Shown here: positions 42,301-54,355 of the stretch, one piece after another
Layout of the letters: every line of letters starts with the position of its first letter
How positions within the stretch are numbered: position 1 is the stretch's first letter
Source: Strigamia acuminata
Lineage: Eukaryota; Arthropoda; Chilopoda; Geophilomorpha; Linotaeniidae
Reading direction: 5' to 3'
Length of the DNA: 64,000 nt
Assembly (NCBI GenBank): GCA_949358305.1
Contig: OX442315.1
Span: 5,357,875-5,421,874, forward strand
Program-made: the position numbers and the translations under genes
Notes under the pieces: model-generated
Database searches by the model: none
What the model was told of the DNA's origin: nothing
The model's input: only the letters and a program-made list of their open reading frames with translations

Positions 42301-42876
42301 TCACAAAACTGAATAAAACATTAAAAATCAGACAAAAAATTTGCATTTTTTATTTAAATTATTTTTTCCAAAATCCAACGTCAAAACCATGTCGCCAAAC
42401 ACAGAAAACTATAAATTTTATATCGAAAAATTGTTAACATTGGTCTTCCTTGATCCTATGATGGTTTAATTGATGACCACTTGAAATGTGATTTTCCCCC
42501 ATAAAAATCTCTTGTATGGGAATTTTTTATTGTTGTTAGTATTTTTATTTCATTAAATCCAAGACGAAAATAATTCAAATTTTTTTTTCTCTGGTCGATA
42601 AGCAACAATGGAATAGTTTGACAAATCAAGTGCAATGGCTCCTGGCACGTATGCCATGTATACATATATGTTCAACACTTTTTGTCCGCATCGTTCGTAT
42701 GGCCGCCTGGAAATACATTCAATGATCCTGATCGCTTCTTACGTCTCAATAAGATCTCGCTTTTTGCACGCGCACGAGCGCATTCGAATTTCTTCTCTAC
42801 AATCGCCGAACTCTTGCTTAGAGATTTGTATTCATTGTTGACGATAGGACTTTATTTGTAGTGATTTATTTCTTGA

Positions 42877-43317
<441 letters not shown>

Positions 43318-43330
<13 letters not shown>

Positions 43331-43660
43331 CACGCAGTTGGACGACGCGGGCATCTGCGGCGGCCCGCTGCTCGGCGTCACCGGTGTAAGCGGCGCGGGA
43401 CCGCACTCGGCGATCATCGCCATCATTTCGTCTTCTCGCTCCATATTCGACACGTCGAAATTGACGTAGTTGTCCGTAATCCTCAAATGAAGTAATTAAA
43501 ATCCATTTAACTTTTTAAAATTAATTTTATTGGTTTATTTTTCTTAAAAAACAAAAATCAGTTTTTCGTCATCTTCGACCTCGTCTTCCTCGTCGTCGCT
43601 GTCTTTGTCTTGCTCATTTTGCTCGTCGGCAGAAGCTAAATCTACGCAAACAAACTATAA
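43318..43660 (-). other. GC-rich coding-like pieces of unknown origin
   Basis: A minus-strand open stretch at about 43318-43490 (E-R-E-D-E-M-M-A-M-I-A-E-C-G-P) and an acidic stretch at about 43558-43640 (D-S-D-D-E-E-D-E-V-E-D-D) preceded by an AG acceptor. They look like further captured exons. Genes not identified. Confidence 0.4.
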
Positions 43661-44104
43661 ATTATCTAACATTCAACGATCGAACGACCAAATAACCTTT
43701 TTCGTACGATCCCCTGTCCCTTGTTCAACCACTTCGATAAGTGACATTCGACGGTCAAATAATACTGATTCAAAACTGATAATATCTTAGACATGCGTGT
43801 ATCGAGCCACCGTGCTTTTTTATTTATTTATTATCGTCGCCAACATTTCTGACGATAACGTGATTTGGCGTACGAAACGTGCAAATTGATTCAAATTGTC
43901 CATGTTCCTGCCGATCAGCGTATACATAATATTCCCCATCGGTTTTGTTGGTGGCAAAAGGGATTTTTGTGGTTTTTAAAGTTTACTTTTGAAACGTCGC
44001 ATTCGGGATAGCGATTTGCAAAAATCACATGGACGGTCGAATAATACTGATTCAAAGCTGATTATATCTTAGATTCTTATATTTGCGATCAGAACTTCGA
44101 ATTG

Positions 44105-44395
44105 TCTAACATTTTCAGCGCATTCTTTGTGTCTTCGTAACGCGACGAATTTGTTCGGACGTGGGATGGATATCGAGAAAGTTAATGTTTTTAATTACGA
44201 TATGCCGGAGAATTCGGATACGTATTTACACGCGTGGGGGTCGGTTTGGGACCAAGGGTTTGCCGATTTCGTTCGTCAGTGACGAAGACAATGCTAAAAT
44301 TTTAAATAGTGTTCAAAGCTGTTTTGAAGTTGATATCAGCGTTTTGAAATTGACTTGTCGTCATACAGCAAAATGTAAAAATGTAAAACATTAAA
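44105..44395 (+). pseudogene. DDX39B: DDX39B/UAP56 fragment, RecA2 part
   Basis: [28 protein letters not shown], then after a frame change [22 protein letters not shown], the C-terminal helicase motifs V and VI. The middle of the gene is missing between this and 43330. Confidence 0.85.
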
Positions 44396-44604
44396 TTTTC
44401 TTTTCATTTTAAATAAAACCCATAAATTAAGTTATAGTTGTACTTTTATTTTAACTTGTTATGTGCAAATGTAATGAGTAAATGACTGCAGTTGTAAAAT
44501 TTATCAAAATTATATTTGAAATCATGACGTAAAAATATACAAATTCAAACGAGCATTTCTTGAATAAACAATTACATCAACTCCAAGTCACCGTCGGTCT
44601 CTAT

Positions 44605-45500
44605 TGATTCAACAAATGTTAAATCCATGTTAAAATTAAATTGGGATAGAATTATGACATAGATTTAGCATAGCATCGACATTAACGGTCTACACCGATT
44701 CAACACAGAGCGGTCTATGTTAATTCAACATAAATCGGTCTATGTTGATTCAACATAGAGCGGTCTATGTTAAATCTATGTTAAATTTATTTTGGGATAG
44801 AACAGTGACGTAGATTTAGCATCACATCGACATTAACGGTCTACATAGATTCAACGCAGAGCCTTCTATGTTAATTAAACATAAATCGGTCTACGTTGAT
44901 TCAACATAGAGCGGTCTATGCTAAATCTATGTTAAATTTATTTTGGGATAGAACAGTGACGTAGATTTAGCATCACATCGACATTAACGGTCTACATAGA
45001 TTCAACGCAGAGCCTTCTATGTTAATTAAACATAAATCGGTCTACGTTGATTCAACATAGAGCGGTCTATGCTAAATCTATGTTAAATTTATTTTGGGAT
45101 AGAACAGTGACGTAGATTTAGCATCACATCTACATTAACGGTCTACATAGATTCAACACAGGGCCTTCTATGTTAATTCAACATCAATCGCTCTATGTTG
45201 ATTCAACATAGAGCAGTCTATGTTAAATCTATGTTAAATTAAATTGGGATAGAACATTGACATAGATTTAACATCGAATCTATATCAACAGGTCTATGCA
45301 GATTCAACACAGAGCGGTCTACACAGATTCAACATCAATCGCTCTATGTTGATTCAACATAGAGCAGTCTATGTTAAATCTATGTTAAATTAAATTGGGA
45401 TAGAACATTGACATAGATTTAACATCGAATCTACATCAACAGGTCTATGCAGATTCAACACAGAGCGGTCTGTATAGATTCTATGTAGATTCGATCATCT
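44605..45500. repeat. Right subterminal tandem array, about 150-bp unit
   Basis: About five to six units with landmarks CGGTCTATG at 44761, 44913 and 45063 and a related one at 45210. Each contains TCTATGTTAAATTTATTTTG, GGATAGAACAGTGACG and GATTCAACATAGAGC. Confidence 0.85.
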
Positions 45501-45514
45501 GTGCTACCTGGGTA

Positions 45515-46249
45515 TTGGTGAATTAAAAACAGTGTTGTTTCCTTTCTTTCTGCTTCACGAACTTACGGCAGCTGGTGTGCATTTGTTAGTGCAATTTTGA
45601 TGCGGTGTACTTTTGCTTTGGGAAAACAAAGGACAAGTCACATGACTTGTCTTTTTAAGTGCAACTTTTGGACAATTTTAAGGAATATTAATCCCTGTTG
45701 GCCCAAAAATGAAAGTTTATTGATTTGGATTGTTATATTTGAATACAACTCCGTGGTGAAGGAAGTAATGGAAACTCGGTGCATTTTCCCTCGTAATAAG
45801 CTTGCACTTTTCATTTGAATTACAGTGTTTACTGAAAGAGAAAATAAATTGCAGAAACAGAGCAATCGATTGTCAAAGTTGCGTGTGTGTATGATGAAAA
45901 ATTATAGTGGGAGAACCTTCTATATTTAAATTTCAGAAATTCTATCAGCAAAACCATTAAATTTAATAGGAATTCAAATGAATTTTTTATAGGATTGATG
46001 TTAACTTTAGGTTCACTTAACTCGATTCGCTTTCTGAATCCACCCCAGTAAAGCTGAAATTGATTATATTACTATCTCGGAAACGTCAACGTCAGGGCAA
46101 AATTTCCAATTACAAAGTTGTAGAGCACACTTTAATTAGTATAAAACACATGTCAACTTTATTACGTCTTACTAACCAAAGTTAAAAATATCACCTGCTT
46201 GTTGTTGATTCTAACAACTCCAAGTACGTTTGGGAATACGATTAAAATA
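45515..46249. repeat. Third-copy flank, continues 22950-24560
   Basis: Direct match to the right arm without the CCTAGGACG element and its nested hAT. No coding signal. Confidence 0.8.
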
Positions 46250-46395
46250 TACTCTTTCCGAACTCAAGAAGAGTCCTGGAAGCTGGGCTCCCATTGGCCT
46301 ACTTGGAACTGCAATGCAACTACTGCTACACTAGTGAGATAGCTCGGCCAATGGGAGCCCAGCTTCCAGGGCTCTTCTTGAGTACGGAAAGAGTA
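46250..46395. mobile_element. TA-flanked MITE with TIR of about 50 bp
   Basis: TACTCTTTCCG...AAGAAGAGTCCTGGAAGCTG and its inverse (…GCTCTTCTTGAGTACGGAAAGAGTA), with TA at 46248-46249 and 46396-46397. The right arm is empty (ATTAAAATAGTTTCG near 24565). Confidence 0.92.
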
Positions 46396-46604
46396 TAGTT
46401 TTGAAAGTCAGATGGTGATGAATACAAATTGATCATGCCTGCGTACGCCAAAGCTACATTTGAACAGTGAATATTTGATTTAAAACAGGAAACATGTAAA
46501 ACAATATTCCCCTCTTTTAATAAGAATAATAACTAAACCCATTACATTGTGGGTCACCGAAGTGACCCTTTGGTGGCCAAACATGGCGCCACCTCCAATC
46601 CCCC

Positions 46605-46634
46605 TTAAATAGCGCATCCTTCAGAAAAATCAGT
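46605..46634 (+). promoter_or_regulatory. Putative core promoter of the third channel copy
   Basis: TTAAATAG at 46605 and TCAGT at 46630-46634, the same spacing as before the right copy. Confidence 0.5.
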
Positions 46635-46764
46635 TTCCAAACTTGTAAATACACTGAGAATCCCACCTGTTTGCCTTTTCATGCATTTAAGTACTTCGTC
46701 CGTTTTCTGATTTCCCATTGTGAGTTTTATGTATTAAAAGTCTGATTTGGGTTTAAAAGGTACA

Positions 46765-47095
46765 ATGATGCATTATAAAAGGAAGGCAGCAGAAATTCGA
46801 AGACTTACTGAAACGTATGTGCAGCTGAAATTGGAAACTTTAACATTTTCACCTGTTGACACCAAAATGCACAAAAAAGTGGCAAGAATTTATAATATTT
46901 CTCGATTATCTGCTGGCATACTCACACTGTGTTTGTGCGTATTCCAATGTTTGGATCAAATCATTTATTACACTCAAGGACCTATAAAAGTTCGTGCTGA
47001 TATTACTGAAGAAACCGTTGGTGATTTTCCGGCAGTATATCTAACCACAAGTTATACAGATCAAAGAGTCAATAGTGTAAAAAAACAACTCGTAG
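46765..47095 (+). CDS. DEG/ENaC exon 1 (TM1), third copy
   Basis: 331 nt from ATG to G|gtgagt, with the same TM1 and F-P-A-V-Y-L signature. The His-Lys in place of His-Gly is shared. Confidence 0.85.
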
Positions 47096-50000
47096 GTGAG
47101 TTATTTTGTATTCAAAATATAGTATTTAACCTAGTATTTAACATGGCACCTTAAAAAATCTAGAATGCCACCATGGCTTATTTCATATAGACAATAAAAC
47201 TGACCTCTATGAAGTATTTCAAACGAAAAATTTTACAAAGATGATAAAAAATATCACTTTTTCAAGAGTAAGTGCAAGTAATCAATAACAATGACACTCT
47301 CACTTGACTGAATAACTCGACAGAATGGTTTTCAGCTACCAGTGCACGTGCAAGGGCAGCACATTTCTCACTACAATATTCCTTACTATCCAAGTGTCTT
47401 TCAACATCTATTAATTTTTAACTTTTGTTCGCAAAAATATTTAAATTTATCTTGCAGGGATCAAGACTGTATTCCGATGGATTCAAAACACAGGAAGCAT
47501 ACTTATTTAACTCGATGTGTTCAAGAATAGAAAATGGTCAGTAATGACATGAAGGATAACATGGACAAATATCCGTGTGGAATTTCCTATTGATTCGTTA
47601 TTCTGTATGTGTAAATTTCCAGCAAGGAAAAAACACTCACGTGATGTACGAGTTCGAATTTCGGAGTCGGAGTCGGATTTTTGTCTAAGTTCTGTTCATG
47701 TTTTCGCGGAGCAAAAAGCAAACGTGTGTTAACAGGTTAAACTTTATTTGCACAGTAAAGAAACTGGGTTTTTACAAAAGATAATTGGTTCCAAGAAAAA
47801 AGGGGTTGGGGTATTCGAGTTCAAGGGTCAACGTTCGGAGATGTAAAAAAGAGAGTCACTCAGTGGTGACCAAAAGAACTAAGAAATCAAAACAATACAT
47901 CAAAGAAATCAATATCGCAAATAAAACAAATTAACAACACAATATAAATTGCACTTGCAGTTGAAATTTCACAGTACGCTGATTGGAAGACAACAATCAC
48001 AAGTTGTGCATTGCTTGTCAATTAAGCTTGTTTGTTACCTGTTGTTATCCCAGAATACAGTGTGGCTATATTATGTAGCGCCATTGGAGGCAAAACACAT
48101 TGAACATGTTGATACGTGTCCTCGTTAACCTTGGTTTATGGTTTTGCTATTTCATAAAATGCCTATTTCTCATATCATCCATTGAATGTTGTTAGAATGT
48201 TATACAGTATCAGAATTCCTATTTGAATGCTATTAAGTTCTGCCATTGCTGTTTATATTTCTGTTTTTGGAAAGTATGTCAAAACAGCTTTAAACCATCA
48301 TAAAAAAATGCTTAAACAGTAGAAGGTGCGATCAAAGTTTCTGTTTGTACCCTGTTAGCCCGCTTTATGCTGGTGGCACACTAGGCACGATGCGGCGCAA
48401 ATCGCGTCGCAAAGCGATTTTGACATTATCAAAAATGACGTCAGGTCTCACTGGATTGGCTGCGATCAAAATCGCAGACCAATTCGCGCCTCATCGCGCC
48501 TAGTTATCACCAGCATTACTGTAAGCAGCATGCCATTGGGCATGGGTTCACCAAGTTTTTGAAATTAAAGAGCCCGGATGAATACAATGCGTTTTATGCT
48601 TGTTTAGGCTCAATTCTCAGTGAAAAAATTCACTTCCATCGGCATGCCGGCAAAAACTGGGTTTATCTGAATGCTGGTAAAACTCGCACTATGCCAGCAT
48701 GCGGCTTAAAGCGGGGTAATACGCTATCGTTTAACGTTTCCGCAGTTTATACTGTATAAACAACCAAAATAGGGAGGATATGCAAAAATGCGCCTAACTG
48801 TGAATACGTTTATAGTATTGTTAAAAATTGGTAAAACAGGGCTCTGAACAAAACGCAGGGTACACCCAAAATGGGGTACCCAATTTTGGTACCCAAGTGC
48901 AGCGAAATTTATCTATTTAAGAATAAAAAGTTGCACTTTTCTTTAAGATATGTTATATTTTGACATTACGTCAAATATTTTTACACATGATAACATTGAT
49001 TGTGAATTATTTATTTCACAAATATAACTGATTTGTTTTTTTAAGATAAATCATTCCTCCTTTTTGGTTTTACTAAACCAGTAGGAGTTACTCAATCAAC
49101 CAGAAAAAAATATCAACTTGTTTGGATCATAACAGGACGTCACAAAAAATGGAAGTTTTTCTTTCTTTTTTAAATGATTTTGATGATTTTTTAAAATGGT
49201 TTTGATGATTTTTAAAATGATTTTGATGATTTTTTAAAATGATTTTGATGATCTTTTAAAAATGTTTTGTTAATTTTATGTTTGCTTGAGATAACTTTGT
49301 GTTTAATTTGGATAATTTTGTGTTTAATTTGGATAATTTTGTGTTTAATTTGGATAATTTTGTGTTTAATTTGGATAATTTTGTGTTTAATTTGGATCAT
49401 TTTGTGTTTAATTTGAATAATTTTGTGTTTAATTTGGATAATTTTGGGTTTAATTTTGATAATTTTATGTCCCGTTAGTCTGTTGACCACTTCCGGGTCC
49501 GTAGCTCCACCAAGGGCCGATTGTTGAAAAGTAAAGTCACCGTTGGTCATCCGACGATCTCAATATATGAAAATGTTTATGATCGTCGATACTAATGGGA
49601 CAAGGGCTGGCAGTTCCGGAAGTGAGTGCCACAACAGATTTAGTCTGTTTACAATCACAGTGGGCACAATAAAAATTAAATTGATTTCTGAAAATTTGTA
49701 AAGAATTTGAATAATCATTTCAGGAAATTTTGGGTACCCAAATTGGGTACCCCATTTTTGGTGTACCCTGCGTTTTGTTCAGAGCCGTAAAACAGATAGT
49801 TTCAATGTGCCTAGTTGCTTTTAACTACAGAAATGTTGAATCCCCCTAGTGATCATTAGTTCCACTACAGCTACAGTTGTAAATACTAAAGTTTTAAAAG
49901 ATTATTAGCTTTTAGTAAATACAGAATGAAAGAAAAATTGTAATAGACTTGAATATTGAAGTTGTATAAAAATAATTATTCGATTATCGTTTTTTATACA

Positions 50001-51096
50001 TAGTAAAAGAAATGAAAATTGGACCAGAAAACCGAATGAAAATCCAATTTCAGACTAATATGAATTTTGCGGATCATCATCTACTGGTGGTAAGTAAATT
50101 AACATGAATAAAGTGGTAGATGGAATGATAACAAATGACACCAAATTGTTTTGAAACACTAAACGAATAACAAAATGCATTTATGTTTTGGAAATCACTA
50201 AAATAAGAATGCGAGTGCAATTTACTACTGTGCTGCTCTGAAGTATTTTTAAAGTAAATTTTTTAACGAAGATAAAACTGAAGTGTTCTTTGGCGTCTAT
50301 GTTTCCTGGAAGTTGGGAGCGAATTAATGTGCGACTGTCATTGTGAAATATGGTAATATGAGTGATTTTATTACAGGTTGACATATAAGTGGCGCTGAGA
50401 TGGTCAGCGTCACAATATAAAACAATGGTCAAGAATGACCAATGGAGTCCGAGACACTCCAAAAACTGTTTTATGACAATTAATATTTTCAAATTTTATA
50501 TTTTAGATAACCCTAACATCTAAAACCAAAAAAAATATTGCCACGATTACACCACCATTTCATGTTGGACACTTATTTAAATCCAATGTGGTCACATTTA
50601 CACTCAAAATGGTAAGTGGCTGTTTTCACGCAAAGAGCCCAGTTTTGAATTGTCTATGATGGCAGACATGTTGAGCGTTTTCTGTAATTTGTTTTATTTT
50701 ATTTTTTTTACTTTTGTACAAACATTGAACAGGGAAATTGTGTTTCATCTGAAGCACTGTAAATGGGGATGCTAACTGCAATTTTTTTTAAAATTTTCTA
50801 TCCCAACAGCTGATGATCAGTTGTTTACCAGAACCTATGGTAATAGATTTTGCTAGAAAAACTCAAATTGCATGTAAGAAGCCATGTGGCTATGACATAA
50901 TCGTAACAGCGATGTTTGACCTGTATTTGTGTACAGTATTATATTTTAAATGGAAATTTCAAAACATTTGTTTTTATTCTTCACAGTACAAATTTCTTAA
51001 CCGGAAGTCGGCTGCCTGTGTTGATGAACGCAAAATGGAACGCTGCGGAAGTCAGTGTTATTCTGATAAAATCGCTTTACAAAATTTTACTTGCCA
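46765..51096 (+). CDS. DEG/ENaC channel gene, third copy, exons 1-9 (partial)
   Basis: Exons 46765-47095, 47164-47267, 47324-47395, 47458-47536, 50054-50089, 50507-50611, 50810-50902 and 50987-51096, the same lengths and phases as the right copy. All are open: TM1, ectodomain 1 and the thumb cysteines (E-R-C-G-S-Q-C-Y). Exon 10 onward is not in the window, because nested Ty3/gypsy elements fill intron 9 from 51285. The gene may continue beyond 64000 with a very long intron, or be truncated. The promoter pair is present. Most similar to the right copy. Confidence 0.75.
47164..47536 (+). CDS. DEG/ENaC exons 2-4, third copy
   Basis: 47164-47267, 47324-47395 and 47458-47536. Frames are open and splice signals match the right copy. 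Confidence 0.7.
47608..47973. mobile_element. 366-bp TG...CA insertion (solo-LTR-like)
   Basis: TGTGTAAATTTCC...GAAATTTCACA with GTA repeated on both sides (47605-47607, 47974-47976). The left arm has the empty site (CTGTACGCTGATTGG near 15862). It could be a solo LTR or a short TIR element. Confidence 0.6.
48370..48513. mobile_element. MITE CTGGTG...CACCAG (third copy)
   Basis: Uninterrupted orthologue of 14162-14306. Confidence 0.75.
48839..49786. mobile_element. hAT MITE GGGCTCTGAACAAAA, long form with minisatellite
   Basis: Same GTAAAACA duplication (48831-48838, 49787-49794) as 28135-28372, but about 700 bp longer in the middle (49034-49735). The extra part holds TTTTGATGATTTTTTAAAAT repeats and the 21-bp array at 49288-49470. 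Confidence 0.8.
49288..49470. repeat. 21-bp minisatellite, about nine copies
   Basis: Unit GATAATTTTGTGTTTAATTT-G. The minus-strand open frame over it (I-K-H-K-I-I-Q repeats) is an artefact. Confidence 0.85.
50054..50611 (+). CDS. DEG/ENaC exons 5 and 7, third copy
   Basis: 50054-50089 (36 nt) and 50507-50611 (105 nt), both phase 0 with gtaagt donors. Confidence 0.65.
50810..51096 (+). CDS. DEG/ENaC exons 8 and 9, third copy
   Basis: 50810-50902 and 50987-51096, separated by an 84-bp intron. Exon 8 has C-K-K-P-C-G-Y-D. Exon 9 ends phase 2 at gtaagt, about 190 bp before the retrotransposon insertion. Confidence 0.8.
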
Positions 51097-51284
51097 GTAA
51101 GTTAACATTCTCACTTGCAACAAGAACCAAACATCTGATGGCTGGGCAGGGCGGTATTTAGTTCTTGCGGGGCACCAAGCAAAAATCTTTTTGGGCTCCT
51201 TTCCCACCAAAAAAAACAACAAGACTAATTTTAAAAAATCTAAAAAGAATACACTTATTATTATTATCTTTTTATAGTTCATAT

Positions 51285-51773
51285 TGTTACGTGGCCCGCT
51301 TGGCCTGATTGGACCACGTAATGTTTACTTGTTTGGTACTAAACATTATTTAATCACTAAGAGTGAAATGAACAATCAGAGTTTGAGTTGAAAACAAAAC
51401 AGTATTCTTTATTCTTTAAATATAAATCATAAACTAAAGCATGAATACAAATTATAAAACTAAACCTAATTAAACCTGAAACACATATAAATTAAGAGAT
51501 ATGATTAACACTTTGATTTCAGTTCAGTTTGGAGGGAAACGATTACTTCATGCCAAATGCTGGCTGATGTGAACCGTTTAAAGCCCGGGATGGACTGAGT
51601 TCTCAGAGCCAAGGTGGCTCTTTTATATTGAGAAACCCCCCTCAATTAATCATAATTGAACAGGCCGTGATGCCATCATCACGTGCGCTGTCTGGTGATA
51701 GATTTTGGTAACTCTAATAAGATTTGTGCTGGTTTGAGGCGATCGGCAGACGACGCGCCTCAACCGCATGACA
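51285..51773 (-). repeat. 3' LTR of element A
   Basis: 489 bp, TGTTACGTGG...CCGCATGACA as read on the plus strand. Immediately right of it a pyrimidine tract (ACTCCCTCTTTTAATTTTTT) is the complement of a polypurine tract, as expected next to a 3' LTR. Confidence 0.8.
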
Positions 51774-52144
51774 ACTCCCTCTTTTAATTTTTTGGTCTCC
51801 AAAAACAAAACTAATTCAAAATCTAAACCAATTTAATGTTAATCATACCTAAAATATTCTAAATAATCAAAATATGAGTCCCACCCCCAGTGTTAATCAT
51901 ATCTTTACATATTTTTACAAAACAAAATCAAATTTCAACATTTTAATTTTTTAAAACAATCATAGTGAAATTTCAGCACTTGTCCATCAAAATTACACAA
52001 AAATAACACTTTTTGGATTTTTCATCTACATTATATTACTTTTTTTCTGGTTTTCTATTTTTCTATATAAAATTACAAATTCACATTTTTAAATGAAAAT
52101 ACAGACAAAAGAAAATTTAAATTAAATTAAAAGTTCAAACAGGA

Positions 52145-53173
52145 GGAGGTTTAAGTTTCTCCTTCATCTCCTCGAATGGCTCCAACTTCTTCTGGGCCAG
52201 CTCATACAAAATACGGTGGCGCAGATGAATTGGGTGCGCGTGTCGCATCCAGTCCCCATCCGTCAAATAGCGCCGCGCAAAATACAGCACAGCGGGACCG
52301 CAAGAATCCTCGTCGAGTTGCTGTACTCTCGGCGGGTCCCACTGCGCTGGTGTGTACCCAGGAACCCCTTCCTGGCTCCAGGCTACCCAGCGCTGCCATC
52401 TCGAAATTCGTTATGATGATCGGTGGTTCTCCGAACATTGTTACCGCGGCATCATCTCTCGGCTTCCATTTGAAATCCAATGCCAGTTGCAGTGCCATCA
52501 GTCGCTTATCATCATTCATTCGCACTTCATACGAGTATAGGATTGGTGGGAGGTCAATGTAAGGGTCTGCGTACAAGGTTCGGTGGTACAGTGCTGTTGC
52601 CTTTTGAATATTTTTCCGAATTATCGCCTCGTGCACTAACAAATTATCAGCAGCCCTAAACCAGGCCTCGTAGACTATCTTCCCATCTTCTCCTCTCAAC
52701 GCTTCTTTACTAACTGCAACCGCCATGTTTCGTTGTTCTTGACGAAGCTCTTGAAGTCGCTTCGTGTTACGCTCGATGTTCTTAGTCATTTGTTTTTGCA
52801 TCGCTTTTACCCCCTCTTCAGAAAATTTCTGCTTCTCTTTCTTGGTTTTCTGTCTCTTCACTTTTTCAATCGCCTTCCTCTTTGCGATCTTGTGCAGTTC
52901 GGCTGGCGTTAGAGGGCGCTCATGAATCTTCGGTGTCTGTCTTTCCTCCTTTCCATCAGAAAATGGCTGCTTGTACTTAACAAACTCCGTTAATTCGCGT
53001 ATCACCATTGAACATGACGCTGTTGCCCCTTCCTCAACTTGTTCCAAACGAGACTTGCAGGTAAACAAATTTGCAAGTCGAGTTGACGCACTCGTGCAGA
53101 TCGAAATGGCGTCATCCTCGTCCTCCGACTCGTGAATTCGTACGTGCTCAAATTTGTTGGTCATTTCCTCCAT
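52145..53173 (-). CDS. Extra ORF downstream of pol in element A
   Basis: Starts at the ATG at 53173, right after an acceptor-like ttttaag, with a 323-codon frame to 52202. Near 52380 the coding-like reading moves to another frame, which continues to a TGA just before the LTR, so one frameshift is likely. The N-terminal third is acidic. It is followed by a Lys/Arg-rich helical region (K-R-K-A-I-E-K-V-K-R-Q-K-T-K-K-E-K), then a region rich in aromatic residues. No membrane segment or known domain. It is in the env position but is not env-like. Confidence 0.55.
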
Positions 53174-53553
53174 TCGTGCCTTAAAATAATATCAAATCAA
53201 ATATTAAAATCCAATCAATTGATAATTAAACGTGCTTTAAATTAATTCCAATTGAATGTCATTTCAATGTCCCAATTCATTTATTGTAATTTATTATTCA
53301 AACTAATGGCTATGGATTAATTAAATATGCATGAAAAATTTCTAAGTTTAATAATTCTAATGCAGCTTTCTCAAAATTATCCACGTTAGCTTCGTTTCAA
53401 ATTCCTCAATTTCCGCAATGTTATTCTTCAATTCAATTGTTTCAAAACAATACCTACTTTCACACGAACACCCGTCGAAAATAAAGCTATTCAGATTTAA
53501 ACCAAGCTTTGTCTCAGATTGCTACAATATGCTTGTGCTTTCTTTAACAAAAC

Positions 53554-54351
53554 TTAGTAAAATGAGGTGTAATTGCGCCGTTCCTGCTTTCGAAGGCGGC
53601 GTGACCGGAAACTGCCAATTTCAGGAGGTCGCGCGTGCGCGTCGTTGTCGACCGCACTTGCGACACCTGGTGACGGTTCCGACAACTGTTTTTTCTCAGT
53701 TTTTACCGGAAGTTCGTTATCAAATAGGCCTCGCAATGATATTTGATCATCATCGTCGATGAAACGTTCCGTTGCTGCAGAAACAGGTTTGTTTGACGAC
53801 TTTACGTTGTTTTCCGTGATAATTTCGTTTTGGCTGTCTGTTTCCTTCAAATCTTCGGCAAATGTAACCTTTTTAGATGTTAAAGGTTTCATAATGTCAT
53901 CTGAGATTTCTTCTCTTGCTTTATACGGTTTTAATCGCTCTATATTTACAATATCCATCTTCTTACCTGACGAACTTCGAATTTCGTAATCATTCGGCGC
54001 TGTTCGTCGCACGATCTCATATGGACCAGAGAATTGTGGCAGGAGTTTCTCGCTCAAACCGACCTTTCGATGCGGTGTTTTCAAATAAACAAGTTCTCCT
54101 GGATCGAATTCCACATGTACTCTGTCCAAATCAAAGCGTTTCTTGCTTTTTTCACCTTGTTCTTGTATCCGTTCATTAGAAATTCTCCTTGCCTCCCTGA
54201 TAAATCTGGAAGTACGCAAAGTGAATTCTTTTCGAGGAAGATTTAAGTTGACATCCACGTTGAGATCAGCTTCATAACCTCGCATTAAATAATAAGGGGT
54301 ATAACCTGTTGTTTCATGCACTCCAGTATTATAAGAGAAAAGAAATGGCAA
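53554..54351 (-). CDS. Pol C-terminus (integrase end) of element A
   Basis: 265 codons beginning F-S-Y-N-T-G-V-H-E-T-T-G-Y-T-P-Y-Y-L-M-R-G, the end of the integrase core of Ty3/gypsy elements, then D-P-G-E-L-V-Y-L-K-T-P and K-L-L-P-Q-F-S-G-P-Y-E-I, the GPF-type C-terminal domain. It is truncated upstream by element B. The tail is acidic, then basic. Confidence 0.85.
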   Translation of the reverse strand: MPFLFSYNTGVHETTGYTPYYLMRGYEADLNVDVNLNLPRKEFTLRTSRFIREARRISNERIQEQGEKSKKRFDLDRVHVEFDPGELVYLKTPHRKVGLSEKLLPQFSGPYEIVRRTAPNDYEIRSSSGKKMDIVNIERLKPYKAREEISDDIMKPLTSKKVTFAEDLKETDSQNEIITENNVKSSNKPVSAATERFIDDDDQISLRGLFDNELPVKTEKKQLSEPSPGVASAVDNDAHARPPEIGSFRSRRLRKQERRNYTSFY

Positions 54352-54355
54352 AAAT

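Larger units (their letters stand above)
51285..54355 (-). mobile_element. Ty3/gypsy retrotransposon A, 3' part, truncated
   Basis: Minus strand. The 3' LTR is at 51285-51773, followed in transcript-reverse order by an extra ORF and the end of pol. It is cut at 54355/54356 by element B. It sits in intron 9 of the third channel copy. The 5' part should reappear beyond the window after element B. Confidence 0.85.

Noticed and set aside
41746-42437. ORFs over the CCGCGGTAC region
   Set aside because: They lie in the arms of a foldback MITE and read through in many frames because of inverted repeats.
49212-49550. Minus-strand 112-aa ORF with I-K-H-K-I-I-Q repeats
   Set aside because: Translation of the 21-bp minisatellite.
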